DNA of 64,000 nt from Mactromeris polynyma (lineage: Eukaryota; Mollusca; Bivalvia; Venerida; Mactridae): positions 2,046,001 to 2,110,000 of the forward strand of contig JASFXZ010000038.1 in assembly GCA_032209605.1 (NCBI GenBank). Direction: 5' to 3'. The notes below the pieces were generated by a model that saw only the letters and a list, made by a program, of their open reading frames with translations, did no database searches and was not told the origin of the DNA. The position numbers and the translations under genes were made by a program. Numbering within the stretch: position 1 is the first letter of the stretch; every line of letters starts with the position of its first letter. Positions 41,291 to 55,190 of the stretch are shown here, piece by piece.

Positions 41291-41575
41291 TAAACATTTG
41301 TTGAATATAAAAGTATCACATTAGAGCATTTATAGCGATCTAATATTAGATAATTTGCTCCAAATATACTTATGTCTATACGTTGACAAGACACACGATA
41401 GATTGATTAGTTGTTTTACAAAGTCACAAACCCCTCATCACAGACAATAACGTTCACACGTATGTGTAATTCCAAGACCTTTCTCGATCCAAAAGATGCG
41501 TTTGCTGTATAAATCGGAACAGTATTTGCACATGTCATTGCAAATATGTCGAAAAAATAGCTTGAGAAATATTAC

Positions 41576-41822
41576 CACTTGAACGCCGCTGTACGATTTC
41601 CAACCTCGTCTTTAAGTGACGTCATTTCCTGAAAACGTCCACATGTGACGTCTCCATGTACTAACAGTAAGCAATATTTGCCCTATATGGCAATATGAAA
41701 AGGAAGTGACCATATGGAGTGAATATTTTTTCGTGCTGGCAAATAGTTACATCACTTGTTTCGTTTTAGTGAAATGACGTCACTTACAGAAGAGGTTGAA
41801 AATCCTACAGCAGCACTCATTT
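41576..41822. mobile_element. Foldback element, family E, with TGACGTCA in each arm
   Basis: The left arm (gctgtacgatttccaacctc, then taagtgacgtcatttc) is matched inverted by the right arm (gaaatgacgtcacttacaga, then aggttgaaaatcctacagca). TGACGTCA lies at 41617-41624 and 41775-41782. Non-coding. Confidence 0.75.
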
Positions 41823-42851
41823 TGTAATGTTGTCAGAGTTTCATTTCAATTTAGAAAGCTCTCAACAAGAGCCCAAATATGTGTTCCCCAAAGGGTGTTG
41901 TCCGGAGACGTTGTACTGGATTAACAATCGTTAACATGTACTTAGATGAAATTTCCCTAACAAACACATTAACCTAAATTATGGCACTAAACAAACAGTG
42001 TTGATTAAAGTGCTCGGATAATTCAGTTCGTACACATTGACTGAAATTGCTAATACAACAGATAACAGTACCGAGTACACAACAGTGGTTTATTGAACCG
42101 TGAGCACATAGCCATTTTGTCACATCCATCTTCAGATAAATAAGACAAATGAAAGGAGCGATTTCTTTGTCAATGCTTTTAATTTGGTATGTTCGATGAT
42201 AAGGCGTTCTGTTAACCTACGTGAACGTTTCTACGATCGATCTTTTCCACAGTTTTGTAGGCAACGAGTTTCTTCCGTATCTGTCTACCGTTCTGTAAGA
42301 TGTAACTATATTAAATATTTTCAATTTTCTGATATATGTATCAATAAGAAAATTGAAAATATTTAGCGACTAGTCTGTCCTTTCGAATTATCCAGAACAT
42401 TTTTTCGCTTAACATGTTTCATTCGTTCCTAGACAATGTTGTGGGTGTTTTACGTAGATTTGCAATTACAGCTGCGTGTTTGTTTCTATTCTGAATGACA
42501 ATATTTCTTCAGGAATAAATTTCTAGAAATAATTAAAAATTCGAAAACAAACACACAGCAAGGTTGAAACAAAATTAATGCAAACTATCCCTTAACATTT
42601 GATTTTTAATACGAAACCTCTTTACAAAAAAATAATATGAGACAAATCAATCTTCAAAATGAGAAGAATAAAGGCAAGATTCTATTCAAAAACAGATTGA
42701 ATGCGCAAATTGTTTGCCTAATAGTACATAACGTGCAAAAATCGTCAGAAGATGCAAACATCATCATTTTAAATGACGAAATTATCAAGCCTATTCTTCG
42801 TTTAAATTGATCCTTAAAATTCGCAAGGGAAGATTGTATCAGCGTATAATG

Positions 42852-43880
42852 AATGTAACACAATAACTAGGTTGAATATGACACAATAACTAGGTTGAAT
42901 ATGACACAATAACAAGGTTGAATATGACACAATAACAAGGTTGAATATGACACAATAACAAGGTTGAATATGACACAATAACAAGATTAAATATGACACA
43001 ATAACAAGGTTGAATATGACACAATAACAAGGTTGAATATGACACAATAACTAGGTTGAATATGACACAATAACAAGGTTGAATATGACACAATAACAAG
43101 GTTGAATATGACACAATAACAAGGTTGAATATGACACAATAACAAGGTTGAATATGACACAATAACAAGGTTGAATATGACACAATAACAAGGTTGAATA
43201 TGACACAATAACTAGGTTGAATATGACACAATAACTAGGTTGAATATGACACAATAACAAGGTTGAATATGACACAATAACTAGGTTGAATATGACACAA
43301 TAACTAGGTTGAATATGACACAATAACAAGGTTAAATATGACACAATAACAAGATTAAATATGACACAATAACAAGGTTGAATATGACACAATAACAAGA
43401 TTAAATATGACACAATAACAAGATTAAATATGACACAATAACAAGATTAAATATGACACAATAACAAGCTTAAATATGACACAATAACAAGGTTAAATAT
43501 GATACAATAACAAGGTTAAATATGACACAATAACAAGGTTAAATATGACACAATAACGAGGTTAAATATGACACAATAACAAGACTAAATATGACACAAT
43601 AACAAGGTTAAATATGACACAATAACAAGGCTATATATGACACAATAACAAGGTTAAATATGACACAATAACAAGGTTAAATATGACACAATAACAAGGT
43701 TAAATATGACACAGTAATACAGTTGAATGTGAAACAGAGACACTGTTTAATGTGACACAGTGAGACGGTTAAATGTGTCACAGTGACACGGATGAATGTA
43801 ACACAGTGACACGGTTGAATGTGACACAGTGATACGGTTAAATGTGACACAGTGACATGGTTAATGTGACACAGTCATTA
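42852..43880. repeat. 23-bp minisatellite, about 45 copies, degenerate at the right end
   Basis: The unit is aacaaggttgaatatgacac followed by aat. To about 43325 units read ttgaat with occasional ctagg; from there to about 43710 they mostly read ttaaat; 43710-43880 is degenerate (gtgacacagtgacacgg). Open frames on the minus strand are artefacts of the array. Confidence 0.95.
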
Positions 43881-46800
43881 TCCAATCTCGATACCACAGC
43901 TATTCACAGTGTGACTTTCATAAATAACAGAAACACAAAATGTCGCAAGGTAAACTTCATGCACGCAATGCGAAACATTTAATCACGTATTGGATTTGCT
44001 GTATATTAAGCATTTTGATTGACGACATGCTTGTTGAATGTTAAAGCATACACCAAGACAATGGACTGGATATAGTTATCCGCTTTCAAGTCTTGGAGCA
44101 TTATCTGGATTCCTATAAGCATTAAAATGCATAATAAACAGTAGACAACTCTCAAGATGTTTTGCTCTAATAGCATCTTCTTAGATTCTACCTTAATAAA
44201 TGACACAAACATTAGACGAACAGACAATACACAATTGAACACAGTCTTATTAAAGAAAGAAAGTTCGCTGTCATAATTGGTGAAACCTGCTGCGGATGTC
44301 GGAGGCGTCGTTTTCTACTGAAGACGACAATGGGATATGAAATAGCAACATTGCTTGTTCAGTGAGCATATCAAGAGACGGTATGTCATTAGCAGAGAAA
44401 AAATAAATGAAAAGAGTTTTCAGCTAGACGTCTGTAAAGATAGCTATTTAATGTGCATATATTTTATGTTTATGTTATGTGTGGTAAGGTTGTTAGCTGT
44501 GATTTATATTTCCCCATGCGGTCAATTGTCTCGCTCCAACAACATGTTGGGAAAAGCATGGCTAAACTTTATCTTGATCAGACGAAATAGTTACCATCCT
44601 TATGACATTGTTACTGATGAATCAATGTTATATTGTACGTCGAGACTCATACATCACTGCTGATTTATTTAGTACCCATATAGATAACGAGTTATTCAAA
44701 TGCTTGATTTCTTGCACTGCACAATAGTCAGGTTCATGCACTGTAAACTGCAAACCCAAGCATTTAGACTCGGAACACTGCATGAACGCAACGACTATTT
44801 AACGTGCATAAAGTTAGAGTATTAACTTCCACAAATGTTTCTCCCACACGGTTTTTATTTTATAGAACAAAGACCCAGGATCTGATATGTCAAGTTTTCC
44901 AGAGCTAATACTTGTAACTATTCTAGACACGCAAATGTACATGTCCAGAATTTTAATGTAAAGTTTAATACCTAGAACATACCCGACCATGGTTATTTTG
45001 ACAAAACTAATGGTAACAGGCCTTGGTGTATAGACAACAAATTTTACATCTCCTAGGTTTAACGCTACCCAACTCGGGTTAAACATTTGATTGATGAATA
45101 ATTATGACACACAATGTGTAAACATTTACTATAAATCCCGCCTGCACCCGCCAGCTGCTTGTATTACACTCGGCTGATCTTTGATATTATTGTCTGACCC
45201 TCTATGATATCAGGGATTTTCAGACATACTTCCGCTGAAGCAAGTCCTATGGGCGTAAGGAATGCTACATATTCAATTAAGTATCAAGTCATTTACATAA
45301 AGTATGTGATTTGCTTTACTTCGGAGGCGCTTTTTTCTTTATCAATGTCTTTATATCTCGTTCAATTAACATAAATCATGAGAAAATAAATACAAAAAAA
45401 CTGGCTCATGACCATAAATATATACAGCAGCAAGATAGTACAGTTGAATTGCGAAAAGAGATACCGTATTTGATAATAAGGGCCAGCTTCAGTTATTGAC
45501 CTATAGATACACCAAATATTTCCATTCAGTTTATTCCCCTATATATTTGCACATTCCTGGGTAATATAGGCAACATAAACAAAGACATTTAACAATATAT
45601 TGCCATTCATTGCTATAGTGACACCGGGTAAACGACTACGCATTGTTTATTTTAAATTCATTAGTTTCGAAATTGTTTACATTGTACAGAATACTAAAGA
45701 GATTTGTTTGAATTTTATATATTCTACACTAACTACGTGTGGCTAATCGTACCCGGAACGAACGTAGAGTAGGTTGTGACGACAGCTAGCAGTTAAATCG
45801 ATTTAAACCCGCAGTACCTTTACTGATATGTCCATGATTGTAAATCGCTGCATGGTTATTATTTCAATTTATGTTTTCGATGTATCTTTAGTACCCCTTT
45901 TTATAAATGACAACAATTACACTAATTGGGGAAAATAGAACACGGTAATGTAAGGTTCATCATGACTGTTTTGTTCTACAACATGAGTATAATCTCGAAC
46001 AAAAGCGTTGATTGGCAATTGATGAAACTTAGGTCAAAATGTTACAGACAGTGTGCAATGTTTCAGTAAGGTCAAACGTGGACGAAACAAAAGAGATATT
46101 GACTACTTGACCTACTGGCGACCGCACAAATTCTGTTACCTAGGTTAGATAATGAAGACATTTATCGGAAAGGTTTTCTGTGTTAAGATTTAATGCGGCT
46201 TGTAAATATATCTAGCGATCTAGTATGACTACAGCTCATCGAAGATTTGGCGTATAACCACAGTAACACAGTTTTATAGAAAAGGCACCACAACAGGTTG
46301 GCGTCAAACCATCGAAATCACAGTATACTCCTACGGCTCGAATTTTAGCATATAGAAGTATGCTAAATTCTCAGATCCAAACTCTGCTATTTATGATATA
46401 CATACATGAGGATATTAGTCCTATTTCAAAACTTCTCTGCACCTCTAGATTATGAAGTTCATATTACAAATATACAATGTACATATAACTTTACAACACA
46501 TGCTATTACGTGGAATGTTACATATATTAATCATGTAAATAAATTCAAAATCACTGTGGAATTTATTACAAACTGAGTACAGTGTATTGAGTTGATTGCA
46601 AATAAAGCATCAATATTGACCTACTTCAAGAAGCAAATCACATTCACTAGCGCAACACATGTACAAGAACATGGGAGGTTTTAGTGATTAGCCAAAGTCG
46701 TTAAAATGCATGACACTTTCCACATAAAATATCTATAGTTTCATTTGATATTGTAGAAAATTGAGTTTTCTTAACATTCCTACATTTATATTTAAAATAT

Positions 46801-47464
46801 TTTTTTTCATACTAATACAATTTTGAAGTGTATTTTCAAATACAGTATTTAAAAAATGGAACGAAAACCTTACTGAGAAGAATATGTCAATACAAATAAA
46901 AAGTCCTAGCAGCTTATTCAGATAGTATTTATCTTCTTATAAGTCAACTTAATGTTATAATATCGGATGAAATCCCTTACAAAACAACGTATACCCATCA
47001 AAAAAAAATCGGTGACATACCATATAATACAGTATTATATTAATGTTGTATTTTGTGGTTTTCTCATTTCCTCAAGTTGGAGGGATTTGCATAAATATGA
47101 TTAATACATCGCCTGTGTGATGCAGAAATAACTTTTTTGTCCGAACATAAAAAGTTATATGTTTTTCGTCTGAGCTCGTGTATTTCATTTATTTTCCTTG
47201 GAATTACTATAGTCACATAATTAATACATATCTACTAAAAAAAATAACTATAATGGAATAATTACTACACATCTACTCTTTGGAATTACTATAACCACAT
47301 CATTTATACACATCTACCGAAAAGATTCAGTGTGAATTAAACGCCTTTAGGAACATAATGTTACTGCAAAATAAAATCACTTTTCCAAATTATACCAAAT
47401 ATAAGTAGACATTTTAAGATTTTCCAAACGACATATTATATTGTTGGCCTATGATTACTGAGTT
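43881..47464. other. No gene recognised
   Basis: Minus-strand open stretch 44814-45086 and plus-strand 44355-44663 have no recognisable domain or clear splice context. A segment near 45835-45895 (gtaaatcgctgcatggttat) resembles 37150-37200, suggesting a further dispersed repeat. Confidence 0.3.
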
Positions 47465-47705
47465 TCTAGGCTTGTTTCATAATATATTCCATCCATTAAA
47501 CCTTTCCCCCTTGTTGCCTAAATTCTCCATGGTAGTTTTGATTGTCGGCCAGGCTAGTCCTTGCTCCCCTATTCCCATACACTATAACCATTGTACCTCC
47601 TCAGACCCTATTGTTTTGTAGACAGGTGTTTCCTAAGGTCTATGTTGAATGGCACTATCTTACGTATGTGGCGTTCCCTGCAACAACATAATATGTCTTT
47701 CTTTG
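47465..47705 (-). mobile_element. Dispersed repeat, family P
   Basis: The stretch tattccatccattaaacctt, ggccaggctagtccttgctc and tgtggcgttccctgcaacaa matches family P in the same order as at 37240-37515. Confidence 0.6.
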
Positions 47706-48414
47706 TCATTAAATAATTAACTTGATACACATTTATATAGCGATTATAATGTTTCAATCCAAGTTGATCTTGTTGATAGTGCAATACCGGATTTGGTTTG
47801 CATAATTTTAACAGCGATTTGGATAACAGAATCTTAAATTAATACTATGCTCATTTTCGAGGTCATTTGCATACCTACCAAAACAAGAAAAATAAATGTA
47901 TTTCATACAGATAAATTATCAATAAATATGCATTATCAAATAATGAACTCATTGTTTAATCATCTTATTGTTGAAAAAAGAAGTTTCTATTATCGCAAGT
48001 TTTTTAAACAAGCGGGTATTTTCTCTTGTTTGTCCATTAGTATTATGATGAATTGAGATATTTTTCAATTGGTTATACATTGCAATGGTTCGAGTACAAA
48101 TGCTTTAGCGAATGTAACAACGATACTGGATAAAACCCATTCAAACATTTTACCTTCAGATGAGTCAGATACATCTTTAACGATCGATCTAGATTATATT
48201 GACAAGTAAATTAAAGATAGTCTAGAGTTTGTTGTCAAAATATACTAAGTCGTAAACATCAGTAAATTGATGGTATAGTCCGCCGGCGTTAACATGACCA
48301 CTGAAAACAGACTCAACCATTATATTGTAGGGTGATTAGGATTTATCGGCAAAAAATCTGTTACAAATACGTCGCGGTTATGATTGCTTACAGGCTACTG
48401 TAATTATTACACCA

Positions 48415-48490
48415 CTGTCTCTGTGGCGTAGTGGTATAAAACAGCGCTACATAATTGAAACATTGCTGGTTCGAGTCCTAACGAAGAAAC
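48415..48490 (+). mobile_element. tRNA-like SINE head
   Basis: The A-box-like tggcgtagtggtataaaac and B box tggttcgagtcctaac are tRNA-spaced. The acceptor stem does not pair well, so a functional tRNA is unlikely. Confidence 0.45.
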
Positions 48491-48731
48491 TTTTTTTCCC
48501 TAGAAACTGTCTTAAATTATTATTTATACAATTTAATTAAATTGAATAATGAAGTTTTAATGTATTTTGTCATACATTAATTTCTGTTTATCATTTGTTC
48601 TCTCTTTATTGTACTGCTTTTTGGATTTCTCTATTTATTCCATTTCAATATGATACAATTAACAAAATATGCATATGTCATACAAATAGAGTGTACGAAA
48701 CATAATGTTTCATTCAATATATCGAATAGTT

Positions 48732-49040
48732 TCACATTTCAAATGCAGTGACCGTGTCTGAGCAATCAGTTGATTCGTCGGCGGTTGAGGTGGCCTCCTC
48801 ATCACTCACACCTATTATGAAACTTTCAACCATTTTGTCAATGGGTATGTCATTTTGACCAAAGCGTTTACCACATCCTCATCGTGCTGGCAGCATTTCT
48901 CCCAGATGTGGACAGACTTGCCTGAAATCGCATCTTCAGGTAGCATCAGAACAGCTTACATCTTAAAACTCATATTGGCTGCAGCCACTCTGACCTTTAT
49001 ATGACCCCAAATAAGTTCAATCGCATTTAGTTATGCGTGG
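48732..49040 (-). pseudogene. Decayed DDE (Tc1/mariner-like) transposase C-terminus
   Basis: On the minus strand LNAIELIWGHIKVRVAAANM followed by SFKM matches the 'N-IE-IW---K--V---N' catalytic-Glu motif of IS630/Tc1/mariner-like transposases. The frame is broken by a TAA after SFKM. The next part (PEDAISGKSVHIWEKCCQHD) continues in the same frame. A shift near aaacgc then opens an acidic C-terminal tail (GVSDEEATSTADES) to a stop at 48732. Inactive fragment. Confidence 0.7.
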
Positions 49041-49371
49041 GCAATCGCAATCACACTTACATAAGATCATTTCATACACGATTTCAGTTTAAAATGATAG
49101 TAATTGCTTAACTAAATCATTTTTCATTAAGCAAGTACAAACTATGTAATTTGAATCCTTTAACACATTTTCGACCACTAACAATGATGACATATTCATT
49201 ATTTGCAGATATAAAATGCATACGTCTAGCAGGCACAGTAACACACATTGAAGTGGTGTGATATTTTTATGTATATTTATCACGTACATGTATATGATCC
49301 ACGAACACGAGATACACAGAAAAAATGATTCATTTTACTGCAAAAAAATATATTCTTCGATTTAAAAAACA

Positions 49372-49445
49372 TACCGATGGTGAGACTCAAACACAGACAT
49401 TGCGCATCAAATACCAGCGGTACTTACCACTAGGCTACAGCGCTT
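49372..49445 (-). mobile_element. tRNA-like SINE head
   Basis: On the minus strand gctgtagcctagtggtaagt is followed by a B-box-like tgtttgagtctcacc at tRNA spacing. Confidence 0.4.
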
Positions 49446-51429
49446 ATAGTCATAAACGCATACAATACGAGCATATCAATAAGACAGTTAACCTTGTGAT
49501 AAGCTGATTTACCTATCCAGGTATGTTTACATTGACCGATTGCTTGTAAACAATGGTCAAGTTAACGCCGGCGAACTATAGATGCCTTCATACAGATATT
49601 CTCTACAGCACTGCATTGCCACTTTTATTCATGTTTTCCAAAACCCTAAATACATTAGTCCTGACATACACGCCGACTTAGCGCTAGCATAAGAAAACCT
49701 GTGTATGACTTATGTTTTGCAACTACAGAAACTTGTATAATGAAGGGACTTAAAGACGGTTTGAATGTGAATGCATTAACATGTTATTTTCTTAAAAGTA
49801 TTAGCAATATTTGATTATACATGATTATACATTGAATGCAATGTTCTTCAAGTTTCTTAGGTGTTTGTGTGTTTTGTACGCGGTCTCGTTTGTGCTCCAA
49901 ATTCAATTCCAGAATGTAGGAAATTATGTTGAAAAGAAACAAATATTTTACATTCATTGTTTTGTGCTTCAAGATAATCCATGGGTAACTCGAAACGTAT
50001 TGATAACTTCATACAACTGACAGAATGATACATTTATTGGATAAATGGTTTCTTCGTTATTGCTTTCCTGGGGATTTTAAAATAAATTCTTTAAAACCGC
50101 TTTATTGTACTGCTATATGAACATGGTTTTGTATTGTATGAACATCCGTTATTGTGAATGTTTTTGATGATAAATATTATTTTGCCTTTCTGAACATTTG
50201 ATACTAATTGTCAACATTATTGTTCGGATATAAATTGGATCTAGAATTCCATAATGGTTTCCTGCATTTCTGATTAGTTGATGTTATTTTTTGTGTGAAT
50301 GTATTCTTCTGAATAGAATCCTCCAGACATGTGTTTGAGTGCGTATTTAATCGCATTGTCATGCGTTATATGACAGAAAATGAGCATGTACTGTTGTTAG
50401 CACCAGGTCAATAGAAAAAACATCACAATGAGCGACTTGCAATACTTTTGTGACAATGTTGGTGGTAAGTATTGATGCCTATCTCATACACGTTACAACT
50501 GCAGTACAGCACACATGGCAGATTTCAGGGACAACGATATAAATGAGAGAAATATATTTGTGTTTGTATTGATGTGCATTACATGGCCCATGATTATGTG
50601 TGTAATGCTATGACCAACATGGCATTGTTGTTATTTTATGCATCATGTTATTGCATATTTTTATATGTACACATTTACCGAAAAAAATACATTTTTCAAT
50701 CTATCTGAATTGGCACGAGATTGATCTTCTTAAACAAGTACAGCAAATAATTAAAACGAGGCTTGCCATCAAAGCAATCAATTATTTAAAAACTGACTTA
50801 AGACACTCTCATTTATCGTACTTAATTGCTTGAAATAACATTGCGTCATACGACAGTATTAACAGTTAAATCAGCAGCCGTGTTTCTGCTCTTACTGTGA
50901 ACAATCCTGACATGAATAATGAATATTTTTGAGTTTTCGATTATTTCCAATAGTTTTTCTTGAAGGTGTATTGAATGACAAAACAAGTGTTTATGTTCTT
51001 CCACACTGTTGGTTATGTTGTTTCAATTTTTTGTCATTTTTTTACGAATTTTGTACATCATTATTGCTGACACAAGTGGCACTGGTTTTATTACTACTGT
51101 TAATTATTTTATATCGATGGGAAAATCCCACAAGGCGCTTCAATAACACAATCCATCCACTGTTGTAGTAGATCCACATCATACGAGCCGATCTCTATAA
51201 AATGCAGTAAAAGTAACACCTGGTTGCGAAAGTGATTCGTATTACAGGTGTTTCTTGTGATAATGAAAATATCTCCATGTCATATATTAAACACTATCAT
51301 TTTATTAGATTACAATAGAATGATTTATCGCAATGCTTATCTAATGGCTTTGAATCAACACGCTTGAAATTTCAGAAATAATATATATCAAAGTTTCAGA
51401 AAACTAAAACAATAAAGTTCAAATGAAAT
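49446..51429. other. No gene recognised
   Basis: AT-rich sequence with only short open frames; no splice-flanked conserved peptide seen on either strand. Confidence 0.3.
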
Positions 51430-51640
51430 TTTTGATTTCCATACAAATGAATGCAGGAAGAAGTCGAGAAGGGAATCTCACAGACAAAGTAAATAGGCAC
51501 CCTAAAGGCACAAGGAGTCATGAACATACACAATGTATATAGATACAAGTAAACCATTTCAAACTCCAAATGGACTATACACACACATAAATATGGGTGA
51601 AAATTGAAGTACCGCCTTGTAACGGTCCGTGACAAAACCC
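51430..51640 (+). mobile_element. Dispersed repeat, family Q
   Basis: The stretch caggaagaagtcgagaaggg, aatctcacagacaaagtaaa and aggcacaaggagtcatgaac matches the family Q order at 58330-58450 and 62268-62350. Confidence 0.5.
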
Positions 51641-52204
51641 CATTCTGTCAAGAATATTTACCTTTTAGTGGGGTGACTTTATAGGCTGAAATCAAGTTGA
51701 GGTCACCAGAAGAGTAAAACAAACAAATTTATGTACAAAAATATTGGTCATGGTCTGCAGTTTATCAGACTACCGGCATAACCTTTCTATAGTTGGTGCG
51801 AGCCCCAAAATCCAAAATGGCATCCAAGATGGTCGCCTTTTATAGAAAAAAGGGTAAATTAAAAAGTGCCCTAATGTATTTTTCAGCAAGCAGTTATAGT
51901 TACAAAATGGAACTAATGAACATTCACTCTGAAAGTGCAAACTAATCTTATGTTCAGACACTGAAAAACTGTCGAAGATAAAGGTCATATTCAAGGTCAA
52001 ATGGTAAAAAAATGAAAAATAGCTGTATCTCTACTAAAAATGAATATTTCTTGGATAACGTGGCAATGTAATGCTCTTCTTGACTTGTAGACAAGTACGT
52101 ACAGATATTGACTCGACAGTGAGTAAGCTTTTTCATAGACTTCAGATCTGAAGCTAAATGTGTTTTTTAAATAGAAAGAGGTTCATGTCTTGGTATTGTC
52201 ATTC

Positions 52205-52300
52205 ATTATTTTAGAAGTATGTGTTTTCACGTATCTTTGCACTTTTTGGATGCTTTGTACACGTATGTGACATTTCCTGCTCGGCTTCTTCATTCTTTTC
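52205..52300 (-). mobile_element. Dispersed repeat, family Q, inverted
   Basis: On the minus strand gaagccgagcaggaaatgtc continues acatacgtgtacaaagcatc, the family Q core. It supplies the start of a 147-codon plus-strand open frame that I do not accept as a gene. Confidence 0.5.
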
Positions 52301-52599
52301 AGAAATCAAATTCAAATGGGATTTCAGTGTGTGTTTTGAATCAGGAAAATATAAGTTTGATAATTTAACGTTCATTTCAGAGCTCAAATCTACAAATTTG
52401 TGTTCACTTCAACTCCTGTCCGATATGTTGTTGACTTTTGGAACGAGAAAATCTTGTCCTTATTTCCAAAGGTGTAATGATAGATTACCTAACATACGTT
52501 TTTCAACAGTTTTGCAATTATTTACAGCTGAGTTAAGAGGTGGAGGACAAAAGACTTTAGATGCATACGTATCAGTCAAATTGTTATGGAAAACATATG

Positions 52600-52675
52600 C
52601 CCCATCTAGGTTTCGAACCGACGATCATTCGACTAGCTGTCGAACGTTCTACCGACTGAGTTAACCGGACAAGTC
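52600..52675 (-). mobile_element. tRNA-like SINE head
   Basis: On the minus strand ccggttaactcagtcggtag has a good A-box match and cggttcgaaaccta is a good B box, with tRNA spacing. Confidence 0.5.
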
Positions 52676-54984
52676 TCTAGGAACGAGTAATATTTTAGGC
52701 TACTATTATTGTTTATGATATTTTTTTATTGTTTAACTATCTGATTCTTAGACAGTCACATTAAAGTTAAAACTATGAGAAATATACAACATATATTTTC
52801 TTGATGTACAATGAAACCAACCCAAAAAGGCGAATGAGTTAATTTAATGCTTCAGACATTTTCTCAACTGAAAACATTACAAATTGTCTTCACATTTGTA
52901 AAACCATTCGGTATTTTTCAGGGTTAAAATAGAGTTTTATCTAGAAATGTCATTGCACTTTTACAATATTTACAACAGTGTGACAACATCAACTTAACAG
53001 CTGCAAAGCCCATTGCGTGCGTCTGCAGACACAACTGAATTCCCTGAAGCTGCAGTGGAGTTATACCTGTTTTATTGCACAATCGTATCAATCGTCGGTA
53101 AAATGCTGGGATGCAGTGGAATTTAACCGTTACTCGGTGGCAGAAATATTGGTTTGGACAGTGGATGCTCGAGGATTTTGAAATAAGTTACAGAGATATA
53201 TTGGTGAGGAAATTCGACTGATCACGTGAGATTCACATTAAATGAGCTTCGCTGCAGTATCATTAACCTGTCAAAAAGTGAGAACAAAATTATTTGACTC
53301 ACGTGGACGTGGCAAATGCATCATTAGTGTTTGATCAACTGTTGAGAACTATGTTAGTTAAATCATTCATTCATCTACAAGATTGTCTTTGTACAGGCTT
53401 GTCAACCTCATCTAATTGGCTGTTTCCTCTTGTGCGTCGACAAATGTATGATTGCTAATAAGTGTTCCTTTGAAGTGAAAGATTGATTTGCATGCTGAAA
53501 CATCATTTCCTTCTTCAGTCTGTGATTCGATTGAATGATGCATGTATTCACGATTTATTACTGTTAATAACATGATGTGTGTTTCGAATTTGATTTGCTT
53601 GATTAATGGGTGCACTGTCTATGCTAAAATGAAGCTAAATGTTTGCGAGTATATTTTAGTTTACTTAAAACCAATTAATTTAACGAAAGTATTCGTATAA
53701 CACAAAGCTTTAGCATTCCTGATTTCTTGACAGTAGAAAACCTGTAGTTTTAATTGGAAATGAATATAAACCTGTAAGGTGTCGTGGTTAGATACCATAC
53801 GTGAAATGTTGTGATATAATATATAACTTTTGTAGGACAAAGCAGTAACTGAAACTGTTGTTTCCAATAATTTATTAACACAGACTTATTAAAGGGACAA
53901 CGATAGAAACGAAAGAATGATTAATTTTGCCCTTCTAAGTTGATAGGTTAGTCTTTCTGTTATTTCAATATCTCATATCTGTGAAATGATGAGAGCAAGA
54001 CGAGACCACAAACACAGTGTTTCCACCACCAAATATGAGGAAAGTGACTGAACGCTTAATAGAATATCAATTTTAGAGTATGAAATATTAAGCAATTACA
54101 CTGTAGGGTTATTGCAATTCCCGCTGGGTTATTCAACGTGAACATGAGAGCACGATTTCGAAAAATTGGCGTGCTAAGAAAAACTGAGATAATTTTAAAG
54201 AAGAACATTCGATGGAAAATGACCAACAACACTGCATAATTCAGTCAAACATCGACAACGTCATTTACGAAGCTTCGATCAAGAGTGTTTTTTTAATTCT
54301 GTACGTCAGCATTCAATGTGTTCAAACGGAAATTTGGGATCGTTTTTATCAATTTTAGAGCTGCATTCTACGGTTGCCAATTCGCTTCAAGAAATAAATT
54401 TGACTGTGCAAAAAATCATGTAGTCTTTTTTATTTGTCCAGATCTTCACATCCATCGTACTGTTTTGATAATCTTTTAACACAGTGGTGTTCTTCTTGCG
54501 AATACACCCAACAGTGTTTGTCCTAGAAGTAAGTTTATCTATACAATAATGTATTTTTTATTCAAACAAAATAATCCTTTTACATATGCTACGATGTCTG
54601 CAATATGTACATATATATTAATGTCCAAATTTACGATACGTAAAATCTTCACCAACAGTGGAAACATTGATGGCATCTCTGACAATCGCTTTTTACCTGA
54701 AATATTTCAGTCACATGTGACGGTCAGAGGACAGTTGACCAAACCTGTGTCTTGGATAACCAACAAGATCTAGCCTGTTCTATCGCAAGAAACGTACCAA
54801 TGTGAGTAAGAGGACATCCGCCAGACATCAACCGACAAACAAAGCATGATACCTAATACTCGTACATAATGACAGTGTATCGCTAGTTAGAGGTTTTAAA
54901 ATTGATTAACCTGTAAGTTTGATGTCAAAGCTGAAATGAAATTGAAAATTAACAGTTATATTAATCATGAAATAAATACCAATG
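52676..54984. other. No gene recognised
   Basis: Only short open frames without recognisable domains on either strand; no repeat family identified. Confidence 0.3.
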
Positions 54985-55190
54985 GATTGAGTAGTTTCTC
55001 CTAGTTGTTCCTTATGGTCGACCAGGCCATTCTTTGCACCTCTGTTCCCTTACGTATGTACCCTTGAGCCTCCTCAAGTGCCTTATGTCTTATGGACTGT
55101 TGTTTCCAGGAGGTCAGTGTGGAAAGGCACTGTCGTATGCATGTGGTGTTCCTTATAGAAACTTATTCTCTCTCTCTTGTCAGGTTTATC
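54985..55190 (-). mobile_element. Dispersed repeat, family P
   Basis: The stretch tttctcctagttgttcctta, tcgaccaggccattctttgc, ttcccttacgtatgtaccct and tgtggtgttccttatagaaa follows the family P order. Confidence 0.6.

Noticed and set aside
42814..43413. Several 70-120-codon minus-strand open frames with CHIQPCYCVIFNLVIVSY repeats
   Set aside because: They are translations of the 23-bp minisatellite. Three units (69 bp) give a 23-residue period, so open frames arise from the repeat, not from selection.
44814..45086. N-terminal exon of the receptor
   Set aside because: The 90-codon minus-strand frame has no match to the conserved start of the ANF-receptor domain and no convincing splice sites in phase with exon 1.
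52221..52664. 147-codon plus-strand open frame
   Set aside because: Its start overlaps an inverted family Q repeat and its end is a tRNA-like SINE head read in the wrong sense; the middle shows no recognisable domain.
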